Shown here: one piece after another, positions 9,313 to 18,880 of the stretch
How the letters are laid out: each line of letters starts with the position of its first letter
Position numbering within the stretch: the first letter of the stretch is position 1
Assembly: GCA_937983405.1 (NCBI GenBank)
Contig: CALJZN010000017.1
Span: 1-64,000 of the forward strand
DNA from: an uncultured Paracoccaceae bacterium
GTDB lineage: Bacteria; Pseudomonadota; Alphaproteobacteria; Rhodobacterales; Rhodobacteraceae
Direction of reading: 5' to 3'
Length of the DNA stretch: 64,000 bases
Position numbers and translations under genes: made by a program
The notes under the pieces: model-generated
Databases searched by the model: none
Told to the model about the DNA's origin: nothing
What the model saw: the letters and a program-made list of their open reading frames with translations, nothing else

Positions 9313-10059
9313 ATGTCTCTGCAGGACGTCAAGCTGGCATCGCAGAAATGCGCGGACTGTCCGATCCGGCATCGGGCCGTCTGCTCGCGCTGCGAGCCCG
9401 AGGAGCTGGCGCTGCTCGAAGAGGTGAAGTTCTACCGCAGCTATGCCGCCGGCCAGACGGTGATCTGGTCGGGCGACCGGATGGATTTCGTGGCCTCGGT
9501 CGTCTCGGGCATCGCCACCCTGACGCAGACGCTCGAGGACGGACGGCGGCAGATGGTGGGCCTTCTGCTGCCCTCCGATTTCGTCGGCCGGCCGGGGCGC
9601 GGGACCGCGGCGTTCGACGTGACCGCCACCACCGATCTGGTGATGTGCTGCTTCCGCAGGAAGCCGTTCGAGGAGATCCTCGCCAACACCCCGCACATCG
9701 CCAACCGCCTGCTCGAGATGACGCTCGACGAACTCGACGCGGCGCGGGAGTGGATGCTTCTGCTCGGCCGCAAGACGGCGCGGGAAAAGATCGCGAGCCT
9801 GATCGCCATCATCGCGCGGCGCGATGCGGCCCTCGGCCGGCGCACGCCGGGCCGGCGGTTCAGCTTCGAACTGCCGCTGACGCGCGAGGCGATGGCCGAT
9901 TACCTCGGCCTCACGCTCGAGACGGTCAGCCGCCAGATGTCGGCGCTGAAACGCGACGGGGTGATCGAGCTGGAAGGCAAGCGCGGCATCACCATCCCCG
10001 ACGTCGATCGGCTGATCGAGGAAGCGGGCGACGATTCCGACGGCGGGTTCCCGGGCTGA
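9313..10059 (+). CDS. fnrL: FnrL, oxygen-sensing transcription regulator
   Basis: This Crp/Fnr family activator has 248 residues, the length of Rhodobacter FnrL. The N-terminus has the cluster cysteines KCADCP(IRHRAVC)SRC at positions 13, 16, 24 and 27, and Cys 112/113 (MCCF) provides the distal ligand, so it should hold an O2-labile 4Fe-4S cluster. A cyclic-nucleotide-binding fold follows. The C-terminal helix-turn-helix is LTREAMADYLGLTLETVSRQ (about residues 194-213), with the ETVSR recognition helix that reads TTGAT half sites. ATG at 9313 is used; the frame extends upstream but loses family similarity. All four matching boxes in this window are near its likely targets. Confidence 0.95.
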   Translation: MSLQDVKLASQKCADCPIRHRAVCSRCEPEELALLEEVKFYRSYAAGQTVIWSGDRMDFVASVVSGIATLTQTLEDGRRQMVGLLLPSDFVGRPGRGTAAFDVTATTDLVMCCFRRKPFEEILANTPHIANRLLEMTLDELDAAREWMLLLGRKTAREKIASLIAIIARRDAALGRRTPGRRFSFELPLTREAMADYLGLTLETVSRQMSALKRDGVIELEGKRGITIPDVDRLIEEAGDDSDGGFPG

Positions 10060-10099
10060 GCCAGCGCCACTGCCCCGCCCCCGCCCCCCGGGCAAGCGG

Positions 10100-10939
10100 C
10101 TAGCGGGCCATGAACACCGGCACCGGCGCCTGTTCCAGCATGTTCCGCGTCGTCCCGCCGAGGATCGCCTCGCGAAAGCGCGAATGGCCGTAGGCGCCCA
10201 TCACGAGAAGATCGGCATTCTGGTCGGCGATATGGCGCGTCAGCGTGTCCGAGACGCGCGGCAGCGTCTGGGCGAGAATCGCCACCTCGGCCCGCACCCC
10301 GTGCCGGGCGAGCATCTGCGACAGCATCCCGCCGGGGTCCGAGCGTTCGGGCCCGTGCGGCGGCGGGTTGATCACGGTGATCGTGACCCGCTCGGCCGCC
10401 TGCAGCAGCGGGAGCGCATGGCGCACGGCGCTCAGCGCCTCGGCGCCCTGGTTCCAGGCCACGACGATCCGCCGTCCCAGACGCTCGGGCAGCGTCCCCC
10501 CGGGCAGGACCAGCACGGGCACCAGCCCGTCGAACAGCACGGCCTCCAGGATCGCCTCGGCCTCGGGCTCGCGCCCCTCGCCGTAGGGCCGGGGCAGGAC
10601 GACCAGATCGGCATAGCGCGCGCGATGTCCGACAAGCGCCGAAAGCCCGCCGATCTGGGCGACCGCGGCGTCGACCGACCAGCGGATATCTTCCCGCGAC
10701 AGCCGGTCGCGGGCGGCGTCCGCCAGCCGCTGCGCCTGCTCCTGCGCCAGTTCGAGCGTCTCCTGCTGGATCAGCGCCATCGCGCCGACGTAGTAGTAGC
10801 CGACCTGCGTGCGGTCGATCCCGAGGCAGAAGACCTCGAGATGCGCATCCTCCCGCCGGGCGAGTCCCACGGCCGCATCCAGCGTCGCGGCGGCCTCGTC
10901 CCCCTCGGACAGGATCGTCAGAAGCGTCTTGTAAGCCAT
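10100..10939 (-). CDS. uspA: Tandem universal stress protein
   Basis: This cytoplasmic protein of 279 residues has two UspA domains. The first begins YKTLLTILSEGDEAAATLDAAVGLARR. The second ends with LLVMGAYGHSRFREAILGGTTRNML, a G-2X-G-9X-G(S/T)-like nucleotide-binding loop near the C-terminus. Usp genes beside cco operons are common in Rhodobacterales, where they are induced with microaerobic metabolism. It is convergent with fnrL (40-base gap) and divergent from ccoN, and it shares with ccoN an intergenic region carrying two FNR boxes. The ATG at 10939 is the first residue of domain 1, with GAGGGGG before it. The molecular role is unknown. Confidence 0.85.
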   Translation of the reverse strand: MAYKTLLTILSEGDEAAATLDAAVGLARREDAHLEVFCLGIDRTQVGYYYVGAMALIQQETLELAQEQAQRLADAARDRLSREDIRWSVDAAVAQIGGLSALVGHRARYADLVVLPRPYGEGREPEAEAILEAVLFDGLVPVLVLPGGTLPERLGRRIVVAWNQGAEALSAVRHALPLLQAAERVTITVINPPPHGPERSDPGGMLSQMLARHGVRAEVAILAQTLPRVSDTLTRHIADQNADLLVMGAYGHSRFREAILGGTTRNMLEQAPVPVFMAR

Positions 10940-10999
10940 GCCGGCCCCCTCCTCTCGCCGTTGCCCCCGCCTCGATACCCGGCGCCGGCCGCGCCGGCC

Positions 11000-11013
11000 T
11001 TGACGCGGATCAA
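11000..11013. promoter_or_regulatory. FNR-type operator, uspA-proximal
   Basis: TTGAC-GCGG-ATCAA, one mismatch from the FNR consensus. Its edge is 61 bases upstream of the uspA start. It is one of a pair in the uspA-ccoN divergent region, centred 31 bp (about three helical turns) from the second box, so the two dimers would bind the same DNA face. Confidence 0.8.
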
Positions 11014-11030
11014 GCGGGTGACAGGTTCGG

Positions 11031-11044
11031 TTGACATGGATCAA
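11031..11044. promoter_or_regulatory. FNR-type operator, ccoN-proximal
   Basis: TTGAC-ATGG-ATCAA, one mismatch from the FNR consensus. It ends about 130 bases before the ccoN ATG. This position fits activation of a ccoN promoter with a leader of roughly 90 bases; the promoter itself was not resolved. Confidence 0.8.
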
Positions 11045-11173
11045 TGCGCGCCGCAGCACCCGGAGCCAAGAGGACGATGGGCCAACAGGCCCCGGCTTCG
11101 CGCGCGCGCTCCGCAGACGACCTGCCGACGGGGCGGCGGCACGACGTAAGGACAACGGACGAAGGGATGCAGG

Positions 11174-12775
11174 ATGTGGGATACCGTTAAACTGGTCGCG
11201 CTGGGGCTTGTCGCGCTCCTTGCCGCGATCGCAGCCAACTACGCACGCGACGTCGCCTACCAGCTTCACATGATCATGTTCATGGTGGTGGCTGCGGGTC
11301 TCTTTCTCTGGACGCTGCGCCGCGTGGGCGAGCCGCGGGCAGCAACGAACGAGGGCGAATACCTCGACGGGGTGGTCCGCGCCGGGGTCATCGCGACCGC
11401 ATTCTGGGGCGTGGTGGGCTTTCTCGCGGGCACCTGGATCGCCTTCCAGCTCGCCTTTCCGCAGCTCAACTTCGCCTGGGCCGAGGGCTATCTGAACTTT
11501 GGCCGGTTGCGGCCGCTGCACACCTCGGCGGTGATCTTCGCCTTCGGCGGCAACGCGCTGATCGCGACCTCGTTCTACGTCGTCCAGCGCACCAGCGCGG
11601 CGCGGCTGTGGGGCGGCAACGCGGCCTGGTTCGTGTTCTGGGGCTACAACTTCTTCATTGTGCTCGCGGCCACCGGCTATCTTTTGGGCGTCACCCAGTC
11701 CAAGGAATACGCCGAGCCCGAGTGGTACATCGACCTGTGGCTGACGATCGTCTGGGTGGTCTACCTGGCGGTGTTCCTCGGCACGATCATCAAGCGCAAG
11801 GAACCCCACATCTACGTCGCCAACTGGTTCTTCCTGGCGTTCATCGTGACCATCGCGATGCTGCATGTGGTCAACAACCTCGCGGTGCCGGTGTCGGTGT
11901 TCGGCTCGAAGTCGGTGCAGCTCTTCGCCGGCGTGCAGGACGCGATGACGCAGTGGTGGTACGGCCACAACGCCGTCGGCTTCTTCCTGACCGCGGGCTT
12001 CCTGGGGATGATGTATTATTTCATCCCCAAGCAGGCCGAGCGTCCGGTCTACAGCTACAAGCTGTCGATCATCCACTTCTGGGCGCTGATCTTCCTCTAC
12101 ATCTGGGCTGGGCCGCACCATCTGCACTACACCGCCCTGCCCGACTGGGCGTCGACGCTCGGCATGGTGTTCTCGATCATGCTGTGGATGCCCTCCTGGG
12201 GCGGCATGATCAACGGGCTGATGACGCTGTCGGGCGCCTGGGACAAGCTGCGCACCGATCCGATCATCCGCATGATGGTGGTGTCGGTCGGCTTCTACGG
12301 CATGGCCACCTTCGAGGGGCCGATGATGTCGATCAAGGCCGTTAACTCGCTGTCGCACTACACCGACTGGACCATCGGGCACGTCCACTCCGGCGCGCTC
12401 GGCTGGAACGGCATGATCACCTTCGGCGCGCTCTACTTCCTCGTGCCGCGGCTGTGGAACCGCGAGCGGCTCTATTCGCTCGCCCTCGTCTCCTGGCACT
12501 TCTGGCTCGCGACCATCGGGATCGTCCTTTACGCCTCGTCGATGTGGGTCACGGGCATCATGGAGGGGCTGATGTGGCGCGAGGTCGATGCCCAGGGCTA
12601 CCTCGTCAATTCCTTCGCCGACACCGTGGCGGCCAAGTTCCCGATGTATGTCGTGCGCGGCCTCGGCGGGGTGCTCTATCTGAGCGGTGCGATCATCATG
12701 TGCTACAACCTCTGGAAGACCGTGACTTCGGTGGGCGCAAGGAAGCCTGTCGCCGCGGCCGTTCCGGCTGAATGA
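11174..12775 (+). CDS. ccoN: cbb3 cytochrome c oxidase subunit I
   Basis: This is the catalytic subunit of the high-affinity cbb3 oxidase, an inner-membrane protein of 533 residues with about 12 helices. Visible heme and copper ligands include the His in [33 protein letters not shown] (His pair for CuB) and [17 protein letters not shown] (heme b and b3 ligands). It reduces O2 to water with proton pumping, using electrons from CcoO and CcoP. ATG at 11174 is followed directly by the first helix. It is first gene of ccoNOQP, preceded by the FNR boxes, so expression should rise at low oxygen. Confidence 0.97.
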   Translation: MWDTVKLVALGLVALLAAIAANYARDVAYQLHMIMFMVVAAGLFLWTLRRVGEPRAATNEGEYLDGVVRAGVIATAFWGVVGFLAGTWIAFQLAFPQLNFAWAEGYLNFGRLRPLHTSAVIFAFGGNALIATSFYVVQRTSAARLWGGNAAWFVFWGYNFFIVLAATGYLLGVTQSKEYAEPEWYIDLWLTIVWVVYLAVFLGTIIKRKEPHIYVANWFFLAFIVTIAMLHVVNNLAVPVSVFGSKSVQLFAGVQDAMTQWWYGHNAVGFFLTAGFLGMMYYFIPKQAERPVYSYKLSIIHFWALIFLYIWAGPHHLHYTALPDWASTLGMVFSIMLWMPSWGGMINGLMTLSGAWDKLRTDPIIRMMVVSVGFYGMATFEGPMMSIKAVNSLSHYTDWTIGHVHSGALGWNGMITFGALYFLVPRLWNRERLYSLALVSWHFWLATIGIVLYASSMWVTGIMEGLMWREVDAQGYLVNSFADTVAAKFPMYVVRGLGGVLYLSGAIIMCYNLWKTVTSVGARKPVAAAVPAE

Positions 12776-12789
12776 CGGAGGCCCGGACC

Positions 12790-13515
12790 ATGGCAATCCT
12801 TGACCGGCACAAGGCCATCGAGACCCACGCCACGCTGCTGCTGGTGCTGAGTTTCCTTGTGGTCTCGATCGGCGGGATCGTGCAGATCGCGCCGCTCTTC
12901 TACCTCGAGAACACGATCGAGAAGGTCGAGGGGGTGCGTCCCTATTCGCCGCTCGAGCTGACGGGGCGGAACATCTACATCCGCGAAGGCTGTTATGTCT
13001 GCCACAGCCAGATGATCCGCCCCATGCGCGACGAGGTCGAGCGCTACGGGCACTACTCGCTTGCCGCCGAGTCGATGTACGACCACCCCTTCCAGTGGGG
13101 CTCGAAGCGCACCGGGCCCGACCTTGCCCGCGTCGGCGGCCGCTATTCGGACGACTGGCATGTGCAGCACTTCATCAACCCGAAGTCGGTGGTCCCGGAA
13201 TCGGTGATGCCGCCCTATGCCTATCTGCTCGACCGGATGGTGACGCCGCAGCACATCGAGGATCTGCTCCGGACCAACCGCACCGTGGGCGTGCCCTACA
13301 CCGACGAGATGATCGCCAACGCCCGTGCCGACTTCCTCGCGCAGGCCGACCCCGACCGCGACCCCTCGGGCCTGCTCGAGCGGTATCCGGGCGCGCAGGT
13401 GCGCAATTTCGACGGCCAGCCGGGGATCAGCGAGATGGATGCGCTGATCGCCTATCTGCAGATGCTGGGGACGCTGGTGGACTTCTCCACCTTCATCCCC
13501 GACGCCAGCCGGTAG
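12790..13515 (+). CDS. ccoO: cbb3 oxidase monoheme cytochrome c subunit II
   Basis: CcoO has 241 residues. One N-terminal helix ([22 protein letters not shown]) anchors a periplasmic cytochrome domain with a single CXXCH (CYVCH in [22 protein letters not shown]) and a distal Met. It passes electrons from CcoP to CcoN. The ATG at 12790 is chosen because GGAGG lies eight bases upstream and the N-terminus [17 protein letters not shown] matches the family; an in-frame ATG at 12772 overlapping the ccoN stop lacks such a site. It belongs to the ccoNOQP operon. Confidence 0.96.
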   Translation: MAILDRHKAIETHATLLLVLSFLVVSIGGIVQIAPLFYLENTIEKVEGVRPYSPLELTGRNIYIREGCYVCHSQMIRPMRDEVERYGHYSLAAESMYDHPFQWGSKRTGPDLARVGGRYSDDWHVQHFINPKSVVPESVMPPYAYLLDRMVTPQHIEDLLRTNRTVGVPYTDEMIANARADFLAQADPDRDPSGLLERYPGAQVRNFDGQPGISEMDALIAYLQMLGTLVDFSTFIPDASR

Positions 13516-13523
13516 GGGGCGGG

Positions 13524-13733
13524 ATGGAGACCTACACCGCCCTCAGGGCCTTCGCCGACAGCTGGATGCTCTTGGGGATGACGCTGTTCTTCCTTGGCGT
13601 CGTCCTCTGGGCCCTCCGCCCCGGCAGCCGAAGGACGCACGCCGACACCGCCAGCCTGATCTTCCGCAACGACGACAAGCCAGCCGCGGAGACCCCCGCG
13701 CGCGCGGCCAAGACCAAGGAGCTGCGGCCATGA
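13524..13733 (+). CDS. ccoQ: cbb3 oxidase small subunit CcoQ
   Basis: This small membrane protein of 69 residues has one helix (WMLLGMTLFFLGVVLWAL) and a charged cytoplasmic tail rich in Lys, Arg and Ala. CcoQ protects or stabilises the cbb3 complex and in Rhodobacter also affects oxygen-dependent signalling. It lies eight bases after ccoO, and its stop overlaps the ccoP ATG by four bases, so the two are likely coupled in translation. Confidence 0.92.
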   Translation: METYTALRAFADSWMLLGMTLFFLGVVLWALRPGSRRTHADTASLIFRNDDKPAAETPARAAKTKELRP

Positions 13734-14605
13734 GCGCCAAGCACGACCCCTCCCGCCAGCCGGGCGACCCGGAGACGACCGGGCATGAATGGGACGGGAT
13801 CCGGGAGTTCAACAACCCGCTTCCGGCCTGGTGGCTGTGGATCTTCTATGCCACGATCGTCTGGGCACTGATCTACACCATCCTCTACCCGGCCTGGCCG
13901 ATGCTGACGCGGGCCACGCCCGGCGTGCTGGGCTATTCCACCCGCGCCGCCGTGGCCGCCGAGATCGAGCGGTTCGAGCGCACCAACGAGCCCTGGTTCC
14001 AGCGGCTGGTGGACACCGAGCTGGCCGAGATCGAGGCCGACCCGGACCTCAACCGCTTCGCCCGCTCGGCCGGGGCGGCGGTGTTCCGCGCCCATTGCTC
14101 GCAGTGCCACGGCGCGGGCGCGGCGGGGGTGCAGGCCTCGGGCTTTCCGAACCTGCGCGACGACGACTGGCTCTGGGGCGGCACGATCGAGGAGATCCAC
14201 CTGACGATCACCCACGGCATCCGCAACGAGACCGACCCCGATGCCCGCTGGTCGCAGATGCCTGCCTTCGGCGAACTGCTCGAGCGCGAGGAGATCGAAA
14301 GCCTCGTGCAGTATGTCCGCAGGATCTCGGCGCAGCCCCACGATGCGGCACTGGCCGAGGCGGGGGCGGAACTGTTCCTCGAAAACTGCGCGTCCTGCCA
14401 CGGCGAGGACGGCGAGGGCAACCAGGCCCTCGGCGCGCCGACGCTGAACGATGCGATCTGGCTTTACGGCGGCAGCGAAGAGGCGATCCGCCACACCATC
14501 ACCTACAGCCGCTGGGGCGTCATGCCGGCCTTTGCCGCCCGCCTGCGCGAGGCCGAGATCCGCGCGGTCGCGGCCTATGTCCACCAGCTTGGCGGCGGGC
14601 AGTAG
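13730..14605 (+). CDS. ccoP: cbb3 oxidase diheme cytochrome c subunit III
   Basis: This 291-residue protein has a short cytoplasmic N-terminus containing HEWDGIREFNNPLPAWW. One or two helices follow, then two cytochrome c domains with CSQCH (near residue 124) and CASCH (near 221). CcoP receives electrons from soluble cytochromes or bc1 and hands them to CcoO. The start is the ATG within the ATGA overlap with ccoQ. A perfect 13-bp inverted repeat follows 10 bases after the stop and closes the operon. Confidence 0.96.
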   Translation: MSAKHDPSRQPGDPETTGHEWDGIREFNNPLPAWWLWIFYATIVWALIYTILYPAWPMLTRATPGVLGYSTRAAVAAEIERFERTNEPWFQRLVDTELAEIEADPDLNRFARSAGAAVFRAHCSQCHGAGAAGVQASGFPNLRDDDWLWGGTIEEIHLTITHGIRNETDPDARWSQMPAFGELLEREEIESLVQYVRRISAQPHDAALAEAGAELFLENCASCHGEDGEGNQALGAPTLNDAIWLYGGSEEAIRHTITYSRWGVMPAFAARLREAEIRAVAAYVHQLGGGQ

Positions 14606-14615
14606 CCCGCAGACG

Positions 14616-14641
14616 GGCGGCCGGGGTCGACCCCGGCCGCC
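14616..14641 (+). terminator. Hairpin at the end of ccoNOQP
   Basis: A perfect palindrome of two 13-base arms centred on GTCGAC (GGCGGCCGGGGTC with its complement) lies 10 bases after the ccoP stop, followed by TTGTCC. The T run is weak, but position and stem strength favour a terminator between ccoNOQP and ccoGHIS. Confidence 0.55.
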
Positions 14642-14716
14642 TTGTCCTGCCCCGGCACCGTGGCATTTTCTCGCGTCCCCGGCCTGCGCGGAATGATGTA
14701 TCGCAAACCCATGTTG

Positions 14717-14730
14717 ATGATGCAGATCAA
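14717..14730. promoter_or_regulatory. FNR-type operator upstream of ccoG
   Basis: ATGAT-GCAG-ATCAA differs from TTGAT-N4-ATCAA at one base. It ends 58 bases before the ccoG GTG, so ccoGHIS probably has its own FnrL-dependent promoter separate from ccoNOQP. Confidence 0.7.
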
Positions 14731-14788
14731 GGGCCGGATCGCAGCGGCCGGCTAGATCTCTCAGTGTTCCGTCACCCCGGAGTCTGCC

Positions 14789-16219
14789 GTGACCGCGCCC
14801 GATACGCACCCGCCCCGCCTGTACGCCCCGCGCGAGCCGGTCTTCCCCCGCCGCGTCAAGGGCAGCTTCCGCACGATGAAGTGGGGGCTGATGGCGGCGA
14901 TGCTGGCGATCTACTACGTCACGCCCTGGCTCCGCTGGGACCGCGGGCCGGTCCTGCCCGACCAGGCGGTCCTGGTCGATCTGGCCAACCGGCGCTTCTA
15001 TTTCTTCATGATCGAGATCTGGCCGCACGAGTTCTATTTCGTCGCGGGTCTTCTGATCATGGCGGGGCTGGGGCTGTTCCTGTTCACCTCGGCGCTGGGC
15101 CGCGTCTGGTGCGGTTACGCCTGCCCGCAGACGGTCTGGACCGACCTCTTCATCACCGTCGAGCGCTGGATCGAGGGCGACCGCAACGCCCGCGTCAGGC
15201 TGTGGAATCAGGGCTGGGATGCGCGCAAGGCGCGGCTCAGGCTGACGAAATGGGCGGTCTGGCTGCTCATCGCGCTGGCGACCGGCGGTGCCTGGGTGTT
15301 CTATTTCGCCGATGCGCCCACGCTCATGCGCGAGCTCGTCACCCTGCAGGCGCACCCCGTCGCCTACACCACCGTCGCCATCCTGACCGCCACCACCTTC
15401 TTCTTCGGCGGCTTCGCGCGCGAGCAGATCTGCATCTACGCCTGCCCCTGGCCGCGCATCCAGGCGGCGATGATGGACGAGGACACCATCACCATCGGCT
15501 ACCGCGACTGGCGGGGCGAGCCGCGGGGCAAGCACCGCAAGGCCGAGGGCGCCGAGCGGCTGGGCGACTGCATCGACTGCGGCGCCTGCGTCGCCGTCTG
15601 CCCGATGGGCATCGACATCCGCAACGGCCAGCAGCTTGCCTGCATCACCTGCGGGCTGTGCATCGACGCCTGCAACGAGGTGATGGACAAGATCGGCAAG
15701 CCGCGCGACCTGATCGGCTATCTCGCGCTGTCGGACGAGGCCGCGGAACGGGCAGGCAAGCCCCCGAAATCGGTGTGGAAGCATGTGTTCCGGCCGCGCA
15801 CGATCCTCTACACCGTGCTGTGGGCGGGGGTGGGCATCGGCCTTGTCGTGGCGCTCTTCCTGCGCTCGGACCTCGACCTGACGATCTCGCCCATCCGCAA
15901 TCCGCTCTATGTCACGCTGTCGGACGGCTCGATCCGCAACGACTACGACCTGCGCATCCGCAACATGAACAACAGCGAGCGCACCTTCTTCGTCACCCTC
16001 GAGCGCAACCCCTCGCTGACGCTCACGCTGGAGGGGCGCCAAGGGCAGCTCGTCACCGTGGCGCCCGACGCCATGCTGATCCAGCGCATCTATGTGACCG
16101 CCGCGGCCGGCACGCCGGCCGCCCGTGCCGAGCGCACCCCGCTGCGCATCTGGGCCAGCGACGTGGCCAGCCGCACCCGCGTCTCGGTCGACACCGTCTT
16201 CAACGGGAGGCCGCAGTGA
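14789..16219 (+). CDS. ccoG: cbb3 oxidase assembly ferredoxin-like protein CcoG (RdxB)
   Basis: This polytopic inner-membrane iron-sulfur protein has 476 residues. Membrane helices near residues 30-50 and 85-110 flank the CGYACPQTVWTD motif, and CIYACPWPRIQ follows further on. Two ferredoxin motifs are seen, CIDCGACVAVCP and CITCGLCIDACN, about residues 261-300. A C-terminal periplasmic immunoglobulin-like domain with RNMNNSERTF ends the protein. CcoG is a cupric reductase aiding copper delivery to CcoN. The GTG start has CGGAG about seven bases upstream. It is first in ccoGHIS, and its stop overlaps ccoH. Confidence 0.95.
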   Translation: MTAPDTHPPRLYAPREPVFPRRVKGSFRTMKWGLMAAMLAIYYVTPWLRWDRGPVLPDQAVLVDLANRRFYFFMIEIWPHEFYFVAGLLIMAGLGLFLFTSALGRVWCGYACPQTVWTDLFITVERWIEGDRNARVRLWNQGWDARKARLRLTKWAVWLLIALATGGAWVFYFADAPTLMRELVTLQAHPVAYTTVAILTATTFFFGGFAREQICIYACPWPRIQAAMMDEDTITIGYRDWRGEPRGKHRKAEGAERLGDCIDCGACVAVCPMGIDIRNGQQLACITCGLCIDACNEVMDKIGKPRDLIGYLALSDEAAERAGKPPKSVWKHVFRPRTILYTVLWAGVGIGLVVALFLRSDLDLTISPIRNPLYVTLSDGSIRNDYDLRIRNMNNSERTFFVTLERNPSLTLTLEGRQGQLVTVAPDAMLIQRIYVTAAAGTPAARAERTPLRIWASDVASRTRVSVDTVFNGRPQ

Positions 16220-16686
16220 ACCCCTTCAACCCGCTGACCGGCCCGAAGGTGCTGGCGATCTTCCTGGCCGCCTTCGGCATCGTGATCGCCGTCAATCTGG
16301 TCATGGCGCGCCAGGCCATCGCCACCTTCCCCGGGCTCGAGGTGGCCAACAGCTATGTGGCCAGCCAGACGTTCGACACCGACCGCAGCGCGCAAGCGGC
16401 GCTGGGCTGGCGGGCGGCGGCCGGGTTCGAGCGCGGGCTGCTGACCATCGCCTTCCGCACCGAGGGCGGCCATCCCGCCCCGGTGGCGGCGCTGGAGGCC
16501 ACGGTCGGGCGCCCGACCCATGCGCGCGACGACGTGACGCCCGAGTTCGACTATCTCGCCGGGCGGTTCGAGGCGCCGGTCGCGCTTGCCCCGGGGCTGT
16601 GGCACGTCCGCGTCCGGGCGACGGCCATCGACGGCACCGAGTTCCGCCAGCGCCTGACCCTGTCGGTGCGCGAGGGCGCCCAGTGA
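16216..16686 (+). CDS. ccoH: cbb3 oxidase assembly protein CcoH (FixH)
   Basis: CcoH has 156 residues. The N-terminus NPFNPLTGPKVLAIFLAAFG leads into one membrane helix (residues 11-32), followed by a periplasmic FixH domain ending with FRQRLTLSV. It binds the assembling oxidase and works with CcoI. The GTG start overlaps the ccoG stop, and its own stop overlaps the ccoI GTG, so translation is coupled. Confidence 0.93.
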   Translation: MNPFNPLTGPKVLAIFLAAFGIVIAVNLVMARQAIATFPGLEVANSYVASQTFDTDRSAQAALGWRAAAGFERGLLTIAFRTEGGHPAPVAALEATVGRPTHARDDVTPEFDYLAGRFEAPVALAPGLWHVRVRATAIDGTEFRQRLTLSVREGAQ

Positions 16687-18869
16687 CCGCGGCGCTTCGC
16701 CCCTCGCCCTCGGCCTGCCCGGCCTGCGCGGTGGCCCCGGCGGCGGCGGGGGCAACGGCGGCGGACGCCGCGGAGGAGCGGCTGATCCTGTCGTTGCCGG
16801 GGATCCACTGTGCCGCCTGCATCGTCGCGGTCGAGGGCGACCTTGCGCGCCATCCCGGCGTCCGCTCGGCCCGGGTCAACCTGACGCTGAAGCGCGTCAG
16901 CGTCGCGGCCGACCCCGGGGTGACGGCCGAGGCGCTGATCGACCGCCTCGGCCGGCTGGGATACGAGGCGCACGAGCTCGACGCCTCCGCCCTCTCGGCG
17001 ACCGAGACCGACCGGCAGGGCCGCGACCTTCTGATGCGCATGGGCGTCGCGGGCTTCGCGATGATGAACGTCATGCTGTTGTCCGTGTCGGTCTGGTCGG
17101 GGGCCGAGGCGGCGACGCGCGACCTGTTCCACTGGATCTCGGCCGCCATCGCCCTGCCGACGGTGGCCTTCGCCGGGCAGCCCTTCTTCCGCTCGGCCTG
17201 GGCGGCGCTGCGGGCCTGGCGGCTGGGCATGGACGTGCCGATCTCGCTGGCGCTGATCCTGGCCTCGGCGATCTCGCTCTACGAGACGGCGAACTCGGGC
17301 CGGCACGCCTATTTCGACGCGGCGGTGATGCTGTGCTTCTTCCTGCTCGCCGGCCGCTACCTCGACCACCGCACCCGCGCCATCGCGCGGTCGGCGGCGC
17401 AGGAGCTTGCCGCGCTCGAGGTGCCCCGCGCGGTGCGGCTGCGCGACGGCATCGAGGAGACAGTCGCGCTGGCCGAGCTTGCCCCGGGCGACCTGGTGCG
17501 CGTGCGCCCCGGGGCGCGGATGCCCGTGGACGGGGTGGTGGAGGAGGGCGCGAGCGAGATCGACCGCTCGCTCCTGACGGGCGAGAGCCTGCCGGTCGCG
17601 GTGGCGCCGGGTGCCGCCGTCTGCGCGGGCGAGGTGAACCTGACCGGGCCGCTTGCCGTGCGGGTGACGGCGGCGGGCAAGGACAGCGCGCTGCACCGCA
17701 TGGCCGATCTGGTGGCGGTGGCCGAAGCCGCGCGCACCCGCTACACCTCGCTTGCCGACCGGGCGGCGCGGGCCTATTCGCCGCTGGTGCATCTCCTGGC
17801 CCTCGCCTCGTTCCTCGCCTGGATGTGGGCCTCGGACGGCGATGTGCGGCTGGCGGTGAACATCGCGGCCGCGGTGCTCATCATCACCTGCCCCTGCGCG
17901 CTGGGGCTTGCCGTGCCGGCGGTGGTGACGGCCGCCTCGGGGCGGCTGTTCCGCAAGGGTCTGCTGATCAAGAACGGCACGGCGCTGGAGCGGCTGGCCG
18001 AGGTGGACACGGTCGCGTTCGACAAGACCGGCACGCTGACGCTGGGGGCGCCCGAGCCCACCAATCTGGCCGACCACCCGCGCGAGGCGCTGGCCGTCGC
18101 CGCCGCCCTCGGCGCGGCGTCGGGGCACCCGCTGGCGCAGGCGCTGGCGGCCGGGGCGCGGGCGACGGGCATCGCCCCGCCGCGGCTCGAGGGGCTGCGC
18201 GAGGTGCCGGGCTTCGGCGTCGAGGGGCGCTGGCACGGCCGGACCGTGCGTCTCGGCCGGGCCGACTGGGTGGGCGCCGCGCCGGTGGCGCAGACCGCGA
18301 CCTACCTTGACCTGGGCGACGCCGCGCCGCGCGCCTTCACCTTCGAGGACCGGCTGCGCCCCGGCGCGGCCGCGGCGGTGGCGGCGCTTCAGGCCCGGGG
18401 GCTGCGGGTGATCCTTCTGTCGGGCGACGTGCCCGCCGCGGTGGGGGCCCTGGCCCGCCGCCTTGGGATCAGGGAATGGCACGCCGGCGTGCGCCCCGAA
18501 GAGAAGGCGGCCGCCGTGGCGGCGCTGTCGGCCGAGGGGCGGCGGGTGATGATGGTGGGCGACGGGCTGAACGACACCGCTGCCCTGGCCGCGGCGCATG
18601 TCTCGGTGTCACCCGCCTCGGCGCTCGATGCCGCCCGCGTGGCCTCGGACATCGTGCTGCTGGGCCGCGACCTTGCCCCCATCGCCGATGCCGTGCAGAC
18701 CGGCGTCCGCGCCCGGCAGCGCATCCGCGAGAACTTCGCCATCTCGGCCATCTACAACGTTGTCGCCGTGCCGATCGCGCTGGCGGGCTTCGCCACCCCG
18801 CTGGCGGCGGCCCTGGCCATGTCGCTGTCCTCGATCACCGTGTCGATCAATGCCCTGCGGTTGAAGTAG
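16683..18869 (+). CDS. ccoI: Copper-exporting P1B ATPase for cbb3 assembly (CcoI/FixI)
   Basis: This 728-residue CopA2-type ATPase moves Cu(I) to the periplasmic face for CuB of CcoN. In order it has an N-terminal CPAC, a heavy-metal domain with GIHCAAC (about residues 40-46), the membrane metal site ITCPCALGLAVP (near 403), the phosphorylation site DKTGTLT (447), SGHPL in the nucleotide domain and GDGLNDTAAL. These residues support an active copper pump. GTG at 16683 overlaps the ccoH stop. The low-turnover CopA2 role is inferred from the ccoGHIS context. Confidence 0.95.
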   Translation: MTAALRPSPSACPACAVAPAAAGATAADAAEERLILSLPGIHCAACIVAVEGDLARHPGVRSARVNLTLKRVSVAADPGVTAEALIDRLGRLGYEAHELDASALSATETDRQGRDLLMRMGVAGFAMMNVMLLSVSVWSGAEAATRDLFHWISAAIALPTVAFAGQPFFRSAWAALRAWRLGMDVPISLALILASAISLYETANSGRHAYFDAAVMLCFFLLAGRYLDHRTRAIARSAAQELAALEVPRAVRLRDGIEETVALAELAPGDLVRVRPGARMPVDGVVEEGASEIDRSLLTGESLPVAVAPGAAVCAGEVNLTGPLAVRVTAAGKDSALHRMADLVAVAEAARTRYTSLADRAARAYSPLVHLLALASFLAWMWASDGDVRLAVNIAAAVLIITCPCALGLAVPAVVTAASGRLFRKGLLIKNGTALERLAEVDTVAFDKTGTLTLGAPEPTNLADHPREALAVAAALGAASGHPLAQALAAGARATGIAPPRLEGLREVPGFGVEGRWHGRTVRLGRADWVGAAPVAQTATYLDLGDAAPRAFTFEDRLRPGAAAAVAALQARGLRVILLSGDVPAAVGALARRLGIREWHAGVRPEEKAAAVAALSAEGRRVMMVGDGLNDTAALAAAHVSVSPASALDAARVASDIVLLGRDLAPIADAVQTGVRARQRIRENFAISAIYNVVAVPIALAGFATPLAAALAMSLSSITVSINALRLK

Positions 18870-18880
18870 CAAAGGCGCCC

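Noticed and set aside
14714-14730. TTGAT and ATCAA separated by seven bases upstream of ccoG
   Set aside because: The spacing is wrong for an FNR dimer; the overlapping ATGAT-N4-ATCAA site was annotated instead.
13532-16042. Long antisense frame across ccoP and ccoG
   Set aside because: No recognisable motif; it is the shadow of conserved cco genes.
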